Positions 22,806 through 31,600 of a stretch of 41,519 nt of DNA are shown here, piece after piece; positions within the stretch are counted from its first letter, which is position 1; the number at the start of each line of letters is the position of its first letter. Source of the DNA: Comamonadaceae bacterium. GTDB lineage: Bacteria; Pseudomonadota; Gammaproteobacteria; Burkholderiales; Burkholderiaceae_C. Location: positions 1 through 41,519 of the forward strand of contig CANFYZ010000029.1 in the NCBI GenBank assembly GCA_947451385.1, written 5' to 3'. A program made the translations under genes and the position numbers. The notes under the pieces were generated by a model. That model was given only the letters and a program-made list of their open reading frames with translations. It was not told the DNA's origin and searched no databases.

Positions 22806-23665
22806 ACAGCTCCCAGTTTGATGCGGGCATTTACCGCCGCCGCAAAATTAAAAGCAATATCGGCATCTTTTTGTCCATGACGGCCATGGCGCTGGGCTTG
22901 GTCTTTTTGCTGTGGATTTTGAGCATCCTGATGTTCAAAGGTTTTTCGGCTCTGGACGTGGACATGTTCACGCACAGCACCCCTGCGCCGGGCTCTGAGG
23001 GCGGTGGTTTGCTCAACGCCATCGTTGGCAGCTTGATGATCGTCGGCACCTGCACCTTGATCAGCACACCAATCGGTGTGATGGCCGGCATCTACCTGTC
23101 AGAGTACGGTGACCGCAGCAAGTTCGCAGCCGTCACACGCTTTGTCAACGACATCATGTTGTCGGCCCCCTCCATCGTCGTTGGCCTGTTCATTTATGCC
23201 ATCGTGGTGGTCAATGCCAAGCATTTCTCGGGCTGGGCCGGCACGTTGGCCTTGGCGCTGATCGCCATTCCGGTGGTGGTGCGCAACACCGAAAACATGT
23301 TGCGCCTGGTGCCAGTGAGTTTGCGCGAAGCCGCCTTTGCCTTGGGCGCGCCCAAATGGCGGGTTTCCACCACGGTGGTGCTCAAGGCCGCCCGCAGCGG
23401 TGTCATGACCGGCTTGCTCTTGTCCCTGGCCCGCGTCAGTGGCGAGACGGCGCCCCTGCTGTTCACTGCGCTGAACAACCAGTTTTACTCCACCAACATG
23501 AACGCCCCCATGGCCAATTTGCCGGTGGTGATTTACCAATTCGCCATGAGCCCGTATGAAAACTGGGTCAACCTGGCCTGGGGCGGTGCCCTGTTGATCA
23601 CCTTGACGGTGCTCGGTCTGAATATTTTGGCCCGTGCTGTCTTCAAAGAGAAAGTTGCAGTCTGA
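22802..23665 (+). CDS. pstA: Phosphate ABC transporter permease PstA
   Basis: PstA is the partner permease of PstC. From ATG 22802, which overlaps the pstC stop by four bases, the protein has 287 residues. Signatures are [49 protein letters not shown], and the EAA loop [20 protein letters not shown] followed by [14 protein letters not shown]. The first membrane segment is [20 protein letters not shown]. Position and overlap indicate tight coupling with pstC; pstB follows after 2 bases. Confidence 0.95.
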   Translation: MNSSQFDAGIYRRRKIKSNIGIFLSMTAMALGLVFLLWILSILMFKGFSALDVDMFTHSTPAPGSEGGGLLNAIVGSLMIVGTCTLISTPIGVMAGIYLSEYGDRSKFAAVTRFVNDIMLSAPSIVVGLFIYAIVVVNAKHFSGWAGTLALALIAIPVVVRNTENMLRLVPVSLREAAFALGAPKWRVSTTVVLKAARSGVMTGLLLSLARVSGETAPLLFTALNNQFYSTNMNAPMANLPVVIYQFAMSPYENWVNLAWGGALLITLTVLGLNILARAVFKEKVAV

Positions 23666-23667
23666 CC

Positions 23668-24450
23668 ATGAACACCAGCTCTACCCCCTTGCCTACGCAC
23701 AACGTGCTTGAAATTCGCAACCTGAATTTCTACTACGGTGCCTTCCAAGGCTTGAAGAATGTCAATTTGGACATCAAGGCCAATACCGTCACCGCCTTCA
23801 TTGGCCCCTCAGGTTGCGGCAAGTCCACCTTGCTGCGCACCTTGAACCGCATGTACGACCTCTACCCCGGTCAGCGCGCTGAAGGGGAGATCAATTTCAA
23901 TGGCGAGAATATTCTCAACCCCAAGCAAGACTTGAACTTGCTGCGCTCGCGCATTGGCATGGTGTTCCAAAAGCCCACGCCGTTTCCGATGTCGATTTAC
24001 GACAACATCGCCTTCGGTGTGCGCTTGTATGAAAACCTCTCCAACAGCGACATGGATGACCGCGTGGAATGGGCCTTGCAAAAAGCCGCCATCTGGAACG
24101 AGGTCAAGTCCAAACTGAACCAAAGCGGTTTGTCGCTGTCCGGCGGCCAGCAGCAGCGCCTGTGCATAGCGCGCGGGATTGCGGTCAAGCCCTCGGTGCT
24201 GCTGCTGGACGAACCCACCTCGGCGCTGGACCCGATCTCGACTGGCAAAGTCGAGGAACTGGTGCACACTTTGAAGAGCGAGTACACCGTGGTCATCGTC
24301 ACGCACAACATGCAGCAGGCTGCGCGCGTGTCTGACTTTACCGCCTACATGTACCTGGGTGAGTTGATCGAGTACGGCCAAACCGAATCGATCTTCATGA
24401 AGCCCACCCGCCAAGAAACTGAAGACTACATCACCGGCCGCTTCGGCTGA
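23668..24450 (+). CDS. pstB: Phosphate ABC transporter ATP-binding protein PstB
   Basis: PstB is the cytoplasmic ATPase that powers phosphate import and takes part in signalling to PhoR. The 260-residue protein carries Walker [13 protein letters not shown] (about residues 46-57), Q-loop [23 protein letters not shown] signature [16 protein letters not shown], Walker [14 protein letters not shown] and switch [15 protein letters not shown]. The terminal GRFG is usual for PstB. All key residues are intact. It lies between pstA and phoU with gaps of 2 and 14 bases. Confidence 0.97.
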   Translation: MNTSSTPLPTHNVLEIRNLNFYYGAFQGLKNVNLDIKANTVTAFIGPSGCGKSTLLRTLNRMYDLYPGQRAEGEINFNGENILNPKQDLNLLRSRIGMVFQKPTPFPMSIYDNIAFGVRLYENLSNSDMDDRVEWALQKAAIWNEVKSKLNQSGLSLSGGQQQRLCIARGIAVKPSVLLLDEPTSALDPISTGKVEELVHTLKSEYTVVIVTHNMQQAARVSDFTAYMYLGELIEYGQTESIFMKPTRQETEDYITGRFG

Positions 24451-24464
24451 TCAGAAAGAGATCC

Positions 24465-25163
24465 ATGGAAAAGCACATCTCCAGCCAATTTGATGCCGAA
24501 CTGACCCATGTCTCCAGCCGCGTGTTGGAGCTGGGTGGCTTGGTGGAATCGCAAATCCGTCAAGCGGTCTTTGCGCTGTCGCAGTTCAGCACCGAGGTGG
24601 CCCAAGAGGTCATTAACACCGAGGCCCAAGTCAACACCATGGAAGTGGAAATTGACCGCGACCTGTCCTCCATCATCGCCCGGCGTCAGCCCACAGCGAT
24701 CGATTTGCGTTTGCTGATCGCCATCTCCAAAGTGACCGCCAATTTGGAGCGCGCGGGTGACGAGTCTGAAAAAATCGCGCGCATGGTCAAAGCCATTGTG
24801 GCCAGTGGCGCCGCCCGCTCCTTGCCTTCTTCAGAGTTGCGCGTGGCTTCGGACCTGGCCTCGGGCTTGCTGCGCAAAGCCTTGGACGCCTTTGCCCGTT
24901 TGGATGTGACAGCGGCCATCAGCATCTTGAAAGAAGACGATTTGATCGACGCCGAGTTTGACGGCTTTGTGCGCAAACTGGTCACCTACATGATGGAAGA
25001 CCCGCGCACCATTTCGGCCAGCCTGGACTTGCTGTTCATTGCCAAAGCGATCGAGCGCATTGGCGATCATGCGAAAAATATTGCCGAATTCATCATCTAC
25101 GTGGTCAAAGGCGCAGACATTCGCCACACCGCCTTGGCCGACATCGAATCCTTTGTCAAATGA
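24465..25163 (+). CDS. phoU: Phosphate signalling protein PhoU
   Basis: PhoU links the Pst transporter to PhoR and keeps the Pho regulon off when phosphate is plentiful. The 232-residue all-helical protein contains two copies of the PhoU repeat, each with the metal-binding E/D-x3-D pattern: ANLERAGDESEKIARMV in the first half (about residues 88-104) and AKAIERIGDHAKNIAEFI in the second (about 193-210). It begins MEKHISSQFDAELTHVSSRV, typical of the family. The stop overlaps phoB's start by four bases. Confidence 0.96.
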   Translation: MEKHISSQFDAELTHVSSRVLELGGLVESQIRQAVFALSQFSTEVAQEVINTEAQVNTMEVEIDRDLSSIIARRQPTAIDLRLLIAISKVTANLERAGDESEKIARMVKAIVASGAARSLPSSELRVASDLASGLLRKALDAFARLDVTAAISILKEDDLIDAEFDGFVRKLVTYMMEDPRTISASLDLLFIAKAIERIGDHAKNIAEFIIYVVKGADIRHTALADIESFVK

Positions 25164-25876
25164 AAACGCTGCCTCGCATCCTGATTGTGGAAGATGAACC
25201 GGCAATTGCCGAGTTGATCGCTGTCAATCTCCGGCACAACGGCTTTCAGCCCATCTGGGCCATGGACGGTGAAACCGCCCAGCGTGAGTTGGACGATGTG
25301 CTGCCCGATGTCATTTTGCTGGACTGGATGTTGCCGGGCGAAAGTGGTTTGACCCTGGCGCGCAAATGGCGCGCGATGCCCCGGACCAAAACCGTGCCGA
25401 TTTTGATGCTCACCGCACGCGGCGATGAGCCTGATCGGGTGGCCGGCTTGGACGCGGGTGCGGACGATTACATCGTCAAACCTTTTTCCACCAAAGAGTT
25501 GCTGGCCCGCATTCGCGCGGTGCTGCGCCGCCGCGCGCCTGAGCAGGCGGGTGGGGCGGTGCGTTTGGGCGATTTGGTGTTGGATGCAGACACGCACCGT
25601 GTCAGCTACCAAAATCAGCTGTTGAAGATCGGCCCGACCGAATTCAAGCTGCTGCACTACCTGATGACGCATGCCGAGCGGGTCCACAGCCGGGGCCAAC
25701 TGCTGGACCGGGTCTGGGGTGACCATGTGTTCATTGAGGAGCGTACCGTGGATGTCCACGTCAAACGTCTGCGTGAATCGCTGGGCGAAGCCGGCACCAT
25801 GGTGGAAACCGTGCGCGGCGCGGGTTACCGGGTCACCGTCACTCCGGTGGTCGCATCGCAATTGAAGTCCGCCTGA
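25160..25876 (+). CDS. phoB: Phosphate regulon response regulator PhoB
   Basis: PhoB is the DNA-binding response regulator that activates phosphate-starvation genes by binding direct repeats upstream of promoters. The 238-residue protein has a receiver domain with acidic pocket EDEP (11-14), phosphoacceptor D55 (VILLDWMLPG) and the conserved lysine in DDYIVKPFS. An OmpR-type winged helix follows, with IGPTEFKLLHYLMTH, RGQLLDRVWGDHVFIEERTV and VRGAGYRVT. It overlaps phoU by four bases and phoR follows 40 bases later. The candidate PhoB boxes at ppk2, olsB, ppk1, ppx, pstS and phnC are its likely local targets. Confidence 0.96.
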   Translation: MKTLPRILIVEDEPAIAELIAVNLRHNGFQPIWAMDGETAQRELDDVLPDVILLDWMLPGESGLTLARKWRAMPRTKTVPILMLTARGDEPDRVAGLDAGADDYIVKPFSTKELLARIRAVLRRRAPEQAGGAVRLGDLVLDADTHRVSYQNQLLKIGPTEFKLLHYLMTHAERVHSRGQLLDRVWGDHVFIEERTVDVHVKRLRESLGEAGTMVETVRGAGYRVTVTPVVASQLKSA

Positions 25877-25916
25877 GTCTTCCGGATTACCTTTGTACTT
25901 CAGGTATCCTGCTGCG

Positions 25917-27269
25917 ATGTTGTCGCGTTTGTTTTTCGCCCTGTTTTTTCTGTTTGTCACAGCCCTTTGTGGCTATTGGCTGAATGGTTCCCAGGGCTTC
26001 TGGATCGCTGGCTTCGGGATTTTGCTGGCCCTGCTGTTCAATGACTATGAAAAAGGTTATCGACTCGAAACCTGGCTGCGCCGAGGTGACCCGACGGCCG
26101 ATGTCAACCTGACGGGTTTTTGGGGCGAATTGGTCAACCGGATCCGCCGCGGTTTCAAGGCCCGCGATCAAATCGCCGCGCAGCATCAGCAAAGGCTGCA
26201 AGAATTTCTGTCTGCCATTCAAGCCTCGCCCAACGGCGTATTGCTGCTGGACGACGAAGGGCGCATTGAATGGTCCAACCAAACGGCGGCCCTGCACCTG
26301 GGGTTGCACGAGCAGCGTGATGTGGGGCAGCACGTGGTCAACCTGGTGCGTGACCCTGCGTTTACGCGCTATGTGGCGCAACAAGACTTCAGCGCGGAAG
26401 TGATCATCGAAGGGCGCTCGCCATCGTTGTCGCAAATGCTCAAATTGCAGGTGCAGTTGCACCCTTATGGCGAGAACAAAAAGTTGCTGCTGACCCGTGA
26501 TGTGACCGCACGCGCCCAGGCTGACCAAATGCGGCGGGACTTTGTGGCCAATGTGTCGCATGAAATCCGCACACCGTTGACCGTCTTGTCCGGTTTTGTG
26601 GAAACCCTGCAGTCTTTACCCTTGAGTGCCGATGAGCGCCAAACCTATTTGGATTTGATGGCGGTGCAGGCCACCCGCATGCAAGGCTTGGTCAGCGATT
26701 TGCTGACCCTGTCGCAACTCGAGGGCAGCCCACCCCCGCCCGCCACCGAGTGCGTGGACTTGAAATCCATGATGGCACAGATCAAGTCAGATGCGATGGC
26801 CTTGTCCGCCATGCAGGGTCAGTCTGAGAAGGCAGTGCATGCATTGACTTTTGAACTGCCCGAACATTTGAGTGTGTGCGGCGCTCGCGTCGAGATCCAC
26901 AGCGCGGTCTCTAACTTGGTCAACAATGCGGTGCGCTACACCCCGGCAGGCGGGCAGATTGAGGCGCGCTGGACCCTGGGTGCAGAAGGGCAGGCCACGT
27001 TCTCGGTCAAAGACAATGGCGTGGGCATTGCGGCCGAGCATTTACCGCGCTTGTCAGAGCGTTTTTACCGGGTGGACCGCAGCCGTTCAAGAGAGTCCGG
27101 TGGCACGGGCTTGGGACTGGCCATTGCCAAACACATTGTGCTGCGGCATGGCGGCAGTTTCCAGGTTCAAAGCGTTCTCGGGGAGGGCTCCTGTTTTTCA
27201 CTGGACTTCCCCAGCAACCGCGTCAAATTGACCCCCACGCCGGCTTCCAGCGAGCTTCTCAGCGCGTAG
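25917..27269 (+). CDS. phoR: Phosphate regulon sensor histidine kinase PhoR
   Basis: PhoR is the inner-membrane kinase that phosphorylates PhoB when phosphate import is low. From ATG 25917 it has 450 residues: two hydrophobic N-terminal segments (residues 4-20 and 28-41) with almost no periplasmic loop, as in E. coli PhoR, a basic linker, and a PAS-like domain (SPNGVLLLDDEGRIEWSNQT). The H-box is FVANVSHEIRTPL with phosphorylated H215. The ATPase domain has N-box NLVNNAVRYTP, G1 DNGVGIAAEHL, F-box RFYRVD and G2 GTGLGLAIAKHI. An upstream TTG (25893) is a less likely start. Its 3' end overlaps phnN (opposite strand) by 11 bases. Confidence 0.95.
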   Translation: MLSRLFFALFFLFVTALCGYWLNGSQGFWIAGFGILLALLFNDYEKGYRLETWLRRGDPTADVNLTGFWGELVNRIRRGFKARDQIAAQHQQRLQEFLSAIQASPNGVLLLDDEGRIEWSNQTAALHLGLHEQRDVGQHVVNLVRDPAFTRYVAQQDFSAEVIIEGRSPSLSQMLKLQVQLHPYGENKKLLLTRDVTARAQADQMRRDFVANVSHEIRTPLTVLSGFVETLQSLPLSADERQTYLDLMAVQATRMQGLVSDLLTLSQLEGSPPPPATECVDLKSMMAQIKSDAMALSAMQGQSEKAVHALTFELPEHLSVCGARVEIHSAVSNLVNNAVRYTPAGGQIEARWTLGAEGQATFSVKDNGVGIAAEHLPRLSERFYRVDRSRSRESGGTGLGLAIAKHIVLRHGGSFQVQSVLGEGSCFSLDFPSNRVKLTPTPASSELLSA

Positions 27270-27825
27270 GCCAATCGGGTAGCGATTTCAGCGCCTCTAA
27301 CAACTGTTGACCTGTCGTTTCAAGACGCTCGTGGTTGTGAATTTCGATCAGCTGGCAGCCTGAAGGCACCTGTAGTTTCGGCATCCGGTCCAGCCGGTTT
27401 TCAATGGCTTGGCTCGACTCCCGCCCACGACTCAGCAGCCGTTCCCGGAGCACTTCTTTGTCGGCAGTGATGTGCAGTACCGTCATGCCCGGATACAGTT
27501 GCGCAGCCTGCGGGATATGTGGCCGCGAACCATTCACAAATACCCAGTTTGGATCGGCCAAAGAACGCAACTCCGCATGGCGAATGCCGTACAGATGGTC
27601 ATTCGCGGCCCAGTGCATGGCAAATTGCTGCGAGCTGAGCAGTTGATTGAATTCGTCGGTTGCGACGCTTTCGTGCAGCTCGCCATCAAGGGCAGCGGGG
27701 CGGTTGATGGTGCGCCGGGCCCAAGCCACGGGCAGGTCCGCCGCCAAGTGCGCGCGCAGCCAGTTGAGCAAACTGTCTTTGCCAGCGCCAGACGGGCCGA
27801 CCACATAAATGAGTTTGGCCTTCAT
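27259..27825 (-). CDS. phnN: Ribose 1,5-bisphosphate phosphokinase PhnN
   Basis: PhnN phosphorylates ribose 1,5-bisphosphate to PRPP, the last step of ribose salvage after C-P lyase. The 188-residue guanylate-kinase-like protein has P-loop VVGPSGAGKDSLLNWLR (residues 8-24), then RRTINRP, and the later LRERLLSRGRESSQAIENRL. The ATG at 27825 overlaps the stop of the DUF1045 gene by four bases, so the longer frame is rejected. It is the last gene of the minus-strand phnF-DUF1045-phnN unit. Confidence 0.9.
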   Translation of the reverse strand: MKAKLIYVVGPSGAGKDSLLNWLRAHLAADLPVAWARRTINRPAALDGELHESVATDEFNQLLSSQQFAMHWAANDHLYGIRHAELRSLADPNWVFVNGSRPHIPQAAQLYPGMTVLHITADKEVLRERLLSRGRESSQAIENRLDRMPKLQVPSGCQLIEIHNHERLETTGQQLLEALKSLPDWPTR

Positions 27826-28529
27826 CCTCGCAACTCGACACTTTGCAGCCATTGAAAATCAGCGCCCTTGGCAGGTTCGGCAAACAGCGCTAGCTGGGTA
27901 AAGCGGACCAGGGGCAAGGCATCAAAATGGGCTTGTGCCGCGTGCTTCAAGGATTGTTTTTCCGCCTCAGAAACGGTGTTCAAAGGGCCGGTGAGGGAGA
28001 AGTGAAAGTGGTATTCGTCCAGCACCCAAGGGTAACCCCATTGCATCAGCAATTGGTCTTGTTTTGGGGTCAAGGGCGATTGGCGACGGCGCTCTAAATC
28101 GGCCGGGCTCAGGGGCTTGGCAAAGTCATGCAAGCGGGTGACACACGCGGCGGCCGTGGTCTGCAGGGCGCTCACGTCTGTTGCCGGCCGCAAAGCCAGA
28201 AAGCCGCCTTCGGTGCTGACCTGAAGGCGCGGCAGATCAAAGGCGGGTAGCTCTTGCGCCAGGTCTTGCAGGCGCAGCAACAACGAGGCCACGCTGGCGT
28301 CAGTCTGGAGTTCAAAAGGGGCTTTGAGGGTGGCGTGCCAACCGTAGCGACGCGGGTCTTGGGTCAGCAACCGAAATTGATGTGCGTCCACACCGGGGAT
28401 CTGGGGTTGCTTGAGTTGCTGCCCCGTCGCCGCGCAACGGCCCAGCCAGTGGCAACCGGCGGACGACCATTCGCTGTGCAGCGGCGGGATGAAATAAATC
28501 GCATAGCGGTAAGCGAATTCAGTTGTCAT
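27822..28529 (-). CDS. DUF1045 phosphonate-operon protein, 2H phosphoesterase fold
   Basis: This family (known as a putative phosphonate metabolism protein of C-P lyase operons) has no firmly assigned reaction to my knowledge. The 235-residue protein carries the two H-x-[T/S] motifs of the 2H phosphoesterase superfamily: H65-A-T67 in RYGWHATLKAPF and H176-F-S178 in EYHFHFSLTGP. 2H enzymes typically open cyclic phosphodiesters. No PhnP, the metallo-beta-lactamase-fold enzyme that opens 5-phosphoribosyl 1,2-cyclic phosphate, is present in this cluster, so this protein could do that step; this is inference. ATG 28529 overlaps the phnF stop by 11 bases and its own stop overlaps phnN by 4, so it is embedded in the pathway operon. 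Confidence 0.85.
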   Translation of the reverse strand: MTTEFAYRYAIYFIPPLHSEWSSAGCHWLGRCAATGQQLKQPQIPGVDAHQFRLLTQDPRRYGWHATLKAPFELQTDASVASLLLRLQDLAQELPAFDLPRLQVSTEGGFLALRPATDVSALQTTAAACVTRLHDFAKPLSPADLERRRQSPLTPKQDQLLMQWGYPWVLDEYHFHFSLTGPLNTVSEAEKQSLKHAAQAHFDALPLVRFTQLALFAEPAKGADFQWLQSVELRG

Positions 28530-29280
28530 GGTGGTTGACCGTGAGGGTGACGCGATCGCCTGCAAACCAGGCACAGGCAAATTCAATGGGGCGGTGTTCG
28601 GTGTCGATGTTCAAGCTTTTCACCAACAGCACAGGGCGGGTGGCCGATTGGCCCAGCAACGCGGCCACCTCTTTGCTGGGCAAACGTGCGGAGATGCGGC
28701 TTTCGTGTCGCAGGTAGTCCGAGATGCCGTGTTGTGCAAACGCCTCCGTGATCGAGCCTGTTTGGCGCACGATGTCGGGCAACCGATCAAAGCGCGGAAG
28801 TGGAAAGTATCGCTCACTCACATGCAGAGGTTGGCCTGCGCCTTCACCGACGACCTGCAAATACAGCAAGGGGCTTTCAGGGGGCAGTTGCAAGGCCTGC
28901 GCTTGCTCTGGGTTGGCCGCCACCGTTTGGCTGACCAAGATTTGCAGCTCGCCGCGGACGCCCGCTTGGGCCAGGTTGTGCCGATGGCGGGTGCGTTTAC
29001 CCAGCGCCAGGTCAAGCGCTAAATTTTCGACATAGGTCCCGCTGCCCTGGGTTGAGCGGACCAAGCCACTTTGGCCCAGATGCGCCAGCGCGCGGCGTAT
29101 GGTGTGCCGGTTGGCGCCGAATTGCGCTGCCAATTGGTGCTCTGACGGCAGTTTGATGCCGGGCGCATAGCGTCCCTGACCAATCGCCACCGCCAAGTCC
29201 TGGGCGATGCGCGACCAGATACTCTCGCGCTCAGGGCTGCTGACGGGCGGCTGAATCAAAGAAGTTGCTCCAGTTGTCAT
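28519..29280 (-). CDS. phnF: GntR-family (HutC type) phosphonate operon repressor PhnF
   Basis: PhnF is the transcription factor of C-P lyase operons. The 253-residue protein has a GntR winged helix (WSRIAQDLAVAIGQGRYAPG, then LPSEHQLAAQFGANRHTIRR and GLVRSTQGSGTYV, about residues 18-83). The C-terminal UTRA effector domain (about 90-245) includes PLLYLQVVGEGAGQPLHVSE and ending ACAWFAGDRVTL. ATG 29280 is preferred over the longer frame to 29349, which crosses the operator. It diverges from phnG, with a GTATAGAC operator between them, implying autoregulation. The effector, probably a phosphonate or pathway intermediate, is unknown. Confidence 0.92.
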   Translation of the reverse strand: MTTGATSLIQPPVSSPERESIWSRIAQDLAVAIGQGRYAPGIKLPSEHQLAAQFGANRHTIRRALAHLGQSGLVRSTQGSGTYVENLALDLALGKRTRHRHNLAQAGVRGELQILVSQTVAANPEQAQALQLPPESPLLYLQVVGEGAGQPLHVSERYFPLPRFDRLPDIVRQTGSITEAFAQHGISDYLRHESRISARLPSKEVAALLGQSATRPVLLVKSLNIDTEHRPIEFACAWFAGDRVTLTVNHHDN

Positions 29281-29323
29281 GAAAGATACACACCGATTGC
29301 CTAAGCTCGCACCCAAGTTTGAG

Positions 29324-29335
29324 TTGTATAGACAA
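29324..29335. promoter_or_regulatory. PhnF operator in the phnF/phnG intergenic region
   Basis: TTGTATAGACAA is an imperfect palindrome containing GT-N-TA-N-AC, the HutC-subfamily operator consensus. The core GTATAGAC is identical to that in the Mycobacterium smegmatis PhnF site TGGTATAGACCA. It contains a -10-like TATAGA on the plus strand and TATACA on the minus strand, so bound PhnF could block both promoters. Confidence 0.8.
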
Positions 29336-29353
29336 GTAGAGGGTGCCACAGCG

Positions 29354-29863
29354 ATGTTTCAACCGTATGACCGAGCCGAGTCTGTCCCACAGGCCGCGCG
29401 ACAAGAATGGATGGCTTTGTTGGCCCGCGCACCACAGACCCTGCTGGACGAGGCCTTGACCGGCCATGCCGCAATGCAGCCGCAATGGCTGCGCCGTCCC
29501 GAAACCGGTTTGATGATGGTGCAGGGCAGGGCGGGGGGCACAGGTGAGCGCTTCAATCTGGGGGAGGTCACGGTGACACGCTGTGCCTTGCGCTTGGCCC
29601 AAGCGGGCAGCCAGGCGCCCGTGGGTGTGGCTTATGTGTTGGGGCGTAACCACCGCCAAGCCCACCTGGCTGCATTGGCGGATGCCTTGTTGCAAGACCC
29701 CACCCAGCGACCAGATTTGGAACTCAGCTTGCTCACCCCTGTGCGCCAGCATTTGGCCCGCCAACAAGCCCAGCGCCAGGAACGCGCACAAACCACCAAA
29801 GTGGACTTTTTGACCGTGGCGCGAGAAGCAGGCGATGCCGAAGAAGAAGGAGAAGAAGCTTGA
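29354..29863 (+). CDS. phnG: C-P lyase complex subunit PhnG
   Basis: PhnG is part of the PhnGHIJ core, which transfers ribose triphosphate from ATP to a phosphonate. The 169-residue protein starts MFQPYDRAESVPQAARQEWM. It has the family region LRRPETGLMMVQGRAGGTGERFNLGEVTVTRC in pieces, with the GxGxxFNLGE core, and GVAYVLGRNHRQAHLAALAD. The start at 29354 is chosen because the longer frame (29279) runs through the PhnF operator; the ribosome site is weak (GAGGG 12 bases upstream). It leads the plus-strand phnGHIJ-O-KLM operon and overlaps phnH by 4 bases. Confidence 0.92.
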   Translation: MFQPYDRAESVPQAARQEWMALLARAPQTLLDEALTGHAAMQPQWLRRPETGLMMVQGRAGGTGERFNLGEVTVTRCALRLAQAGSQAPVGVAYVLGRNHRQAHLAALADALLQDPTQRPDLELSLLTPVRQHLARQQAQRQERAQTTKVDFLTVAREAGDAEEEGEEA

Positions 29864-30477
29864 GTACGCCTGACTTGCAAAATTTGGTGGCGGGATTTGA
29901 CCAAGAAGCCTATGGCAGCCAAGCGGTGTTTCGGACCGCGCTGAACGCCTTGTCCCACCCCGGTCGTCCCATGGCGTTGCCCATGAACACGGCTTTGCCG
30001 CGCCAGGGTCATGGGGCGGCAGCCGCTTTGTTGCTGGGTTTGGTGGATGCCGACACCAGCCTGTGGCTTTCCCCCAGTTTGGCTGGCGGCGAGGCCGCCG
30101 CGTGGTTGCGTTTTCATACCGGCTGCGCTTGGGTCGCGGACCCGGCTGTCGCGCAGTTCGTCTGGGTGGCCTTGGGTGACGAATGGCCTGACTTGGACCG
30201 CTTGCGCCAAGGCTCAGACGAGTATCCGGACCAATCAGCGACCTGCGTCTTCGAGGTCGACAGTATGGAAAGCCAGGCAAACGGGTGGGTGTTGCAAGGC
30301 CCAGGCATTCTGGGACAAACCGCTTTGCACGTGGAAGGCCAGCCGGCCGATTTTCCGGCGCAATGGGCACGCAACAACGCCAGCTTTCCATGCGGTGTGG
30401 ATATTTTCTTGGCCACCCCGACGCACATTGCGGGCTTACCCCGCACCACCCGTTTATTGAACGCTGAGGAAGCCTGA
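29860..30477 (+). CDS. phnH: C-P lyase complex subunit PhnH
   Basis: PhnH is a subunit of the C-P lyase core complex with a PLP-transferase-like fold but no cofactor. The 205-residue protein begins at a TTG codon (29860), with AAGGAG 7 bases upstream and a four-base overlap with the phnG stop. Motifs are FRTALNALSHPGRPMALP near residue 25 and the C-terminal ARNNASFPCGVDIFLATPTHIAGLPR region (RNNASFPCGVD). phnI follows after 1 base. All expected family regions are present at typical length. Confidence 0.92.
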   Translation: MSTPDLQNLVAGFDQEAYGSQAVFRTALNALSHPGRPMALPMNTALPRQGHGAAAALLLGLVDADTSLWLSPSLAGGEAAAWLRFHTGCAWVADPAVAQFVWVALGDEWPDLDRLRQGSDEYPDQSATCVFEVDSMESQANGWVLQGPGILGQTALHVEGQPADFPAQWARNNASFPCGVDIFLATPTHIAGLPRTTRLLNAEEA

Positions 30478-30478
30478 T

Positions 30479-31600
30479 ATGTACGTGGCCGTCAAAGGCG
30501 GTGAAACCGCCATCCTCAACAGTTACAAGCTGCTCGCTGAGCAGCGGCGTGGCGACCCTGCGCAAGCAGAGCTGAGCGTCGCGCAAATTCGCCAACAGCT
30601 CAAGTTGGCCGTGGACCGTGTCATGACCGAAGGCTCGGTGTACGACCCCGAATTGGCCGCGCTGGCCATCAAACAGGCCAGCGGCGATTTGGTCGAAGCG
30701 ATTTTTTTGCTGCGTGCCTACCGTGCCACGCTGCCGCGCTTAGGCAGCACCTGCCCCCTGGACACGGCCCGCATGCAACTGGACCGGCGCATTTCGGCCA
30801 CGTTCAAAGATTTGCCGGGTGGCCAAGTGCTTGGCCCCACCTACGATTACACCCAGCGCTTGCTTGACTTCAGCCTGCTGGCGAATGCCCAAACCACAGT
30901 CGAGGCACAAGCGCCTGCCCCGCTTGCGGCCGCCGAGCAGCCCGATAAAGTCCCGCGTGTGGTCGATCTGCTGAACCAAGAAGGTTTGATCGAAACCTTT
31001 GCGCCGCCCGCCGACGACCCTGCGCCGCGTGACTTGACGCGTGAGCCCCTCAGATTTCCGGCCGACCGGGCCACCCGCTTGCAAAACATTGCCCGTGGTG
31101 ACGAGGGTTTTTTACTCGCCATGGCCTATTCCACACAGCGTGGTTATTCGCACACCCACCCGTTTGTGGGTGAGGTGCGTTTGGGTCAGGTGGCGGTGGA
31201 AATTGAACCTGAAGAACTTGGTTTTGCGATTTCGATCGGCGAGATGGAGATCACCGAATGCGAGATGGTCAACCAATTCGCCGGCAGCAAGACCGAGCCG
31301 CCCCAATTTACCCGCGGCTATGGCCTGGCCTTTGGCCACAGCGAGCGCAAAGCCATGGCCATGAGCCTGGTGGACCGGGCTTTGCGTGCTGAGGAGTTGG
31401 GCGAGGCAATTGAGTCGCCCGCGCAAATGCAAGAGTTTGTACTGTCGCACAGCGACAGCCTGGAGGCTTCGGGTTTTGTCCAGCACTTGAAGTTGCCGCA
31501 TTACGTGGACTTTCAGTCCGAATTGGAGTTGGTACGCAAGATGCGAGCGCAAATCAACCCGGCCAGCGCCGCCGCCTCCACGGACAAGGAGTCTGCATGA
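30479..31600 (+). CDS. phnI: C-P lyase complex subunit PhnI
   Basis: PhnI is the nucleosidase-like subunit that, with PhnG, PhnH and PhnL, displaces adenine from ATP by the phosphonate. The 373-residue protein starts MYVAVKGGETAILNSYKLLA, highly typical. It contains LAIKQASGDLVEAIFLLRAY and, in the C-terminal half, RGYSHTHPFVGEVRLGQVAV and TRGYGLAFGHSERKAMAMSL. GAGGA lies upstream of the ATG. The last residues overlap the phnJ start by four bases. Confidence 0.95.
   Translation: MYVAVKGGETAILNSYKLLAEQRRGDPAQAELSVAQIRQQLKLAVDRVMTEGSVYDPELAALAIKQASGDLVEAIFLLRAYRATLPRLGSTCPLDTARMQLDRRISATFKDLPGGQVLGPTYDYTQRLLDFSLLANAQTTVEAQAPAPLAAAEQPDKVPRVVDLLNQEGLIETFAPPADDPAPRDLTREPLRFPADRATRLQNIARGDEGFLLAMAYSTQRGYSHTHPFVGEVRLGQVAVEIEPEELGFAISIGEMEITECEMVNQFAGSKTEPPQFTRGYGLAFGHSERKAMAMSLVDRALRAEELGEAIESPAQMQEFVLSHSDSLEASGFVQHLKLPHYVDFQSELELVRKMRAQINPASAAASTDKESA

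Noticed and set aside
29274..29291. TTGTCAT followed 4 bases later by GATACAC, a possible PhoB box before phnG
   Set aside because: The second half-site matches poorly and the first overlaps the phnF start codon; spacing to the -10 candidate is wrong.
29231..30595. 454-codon antisense open frame across phnG and phnH
   Set aside because: It is a coding shadow with Pro/Arg/Ser-biased translation; phnG and phnH in the sense direction are complete and overlap correctly.
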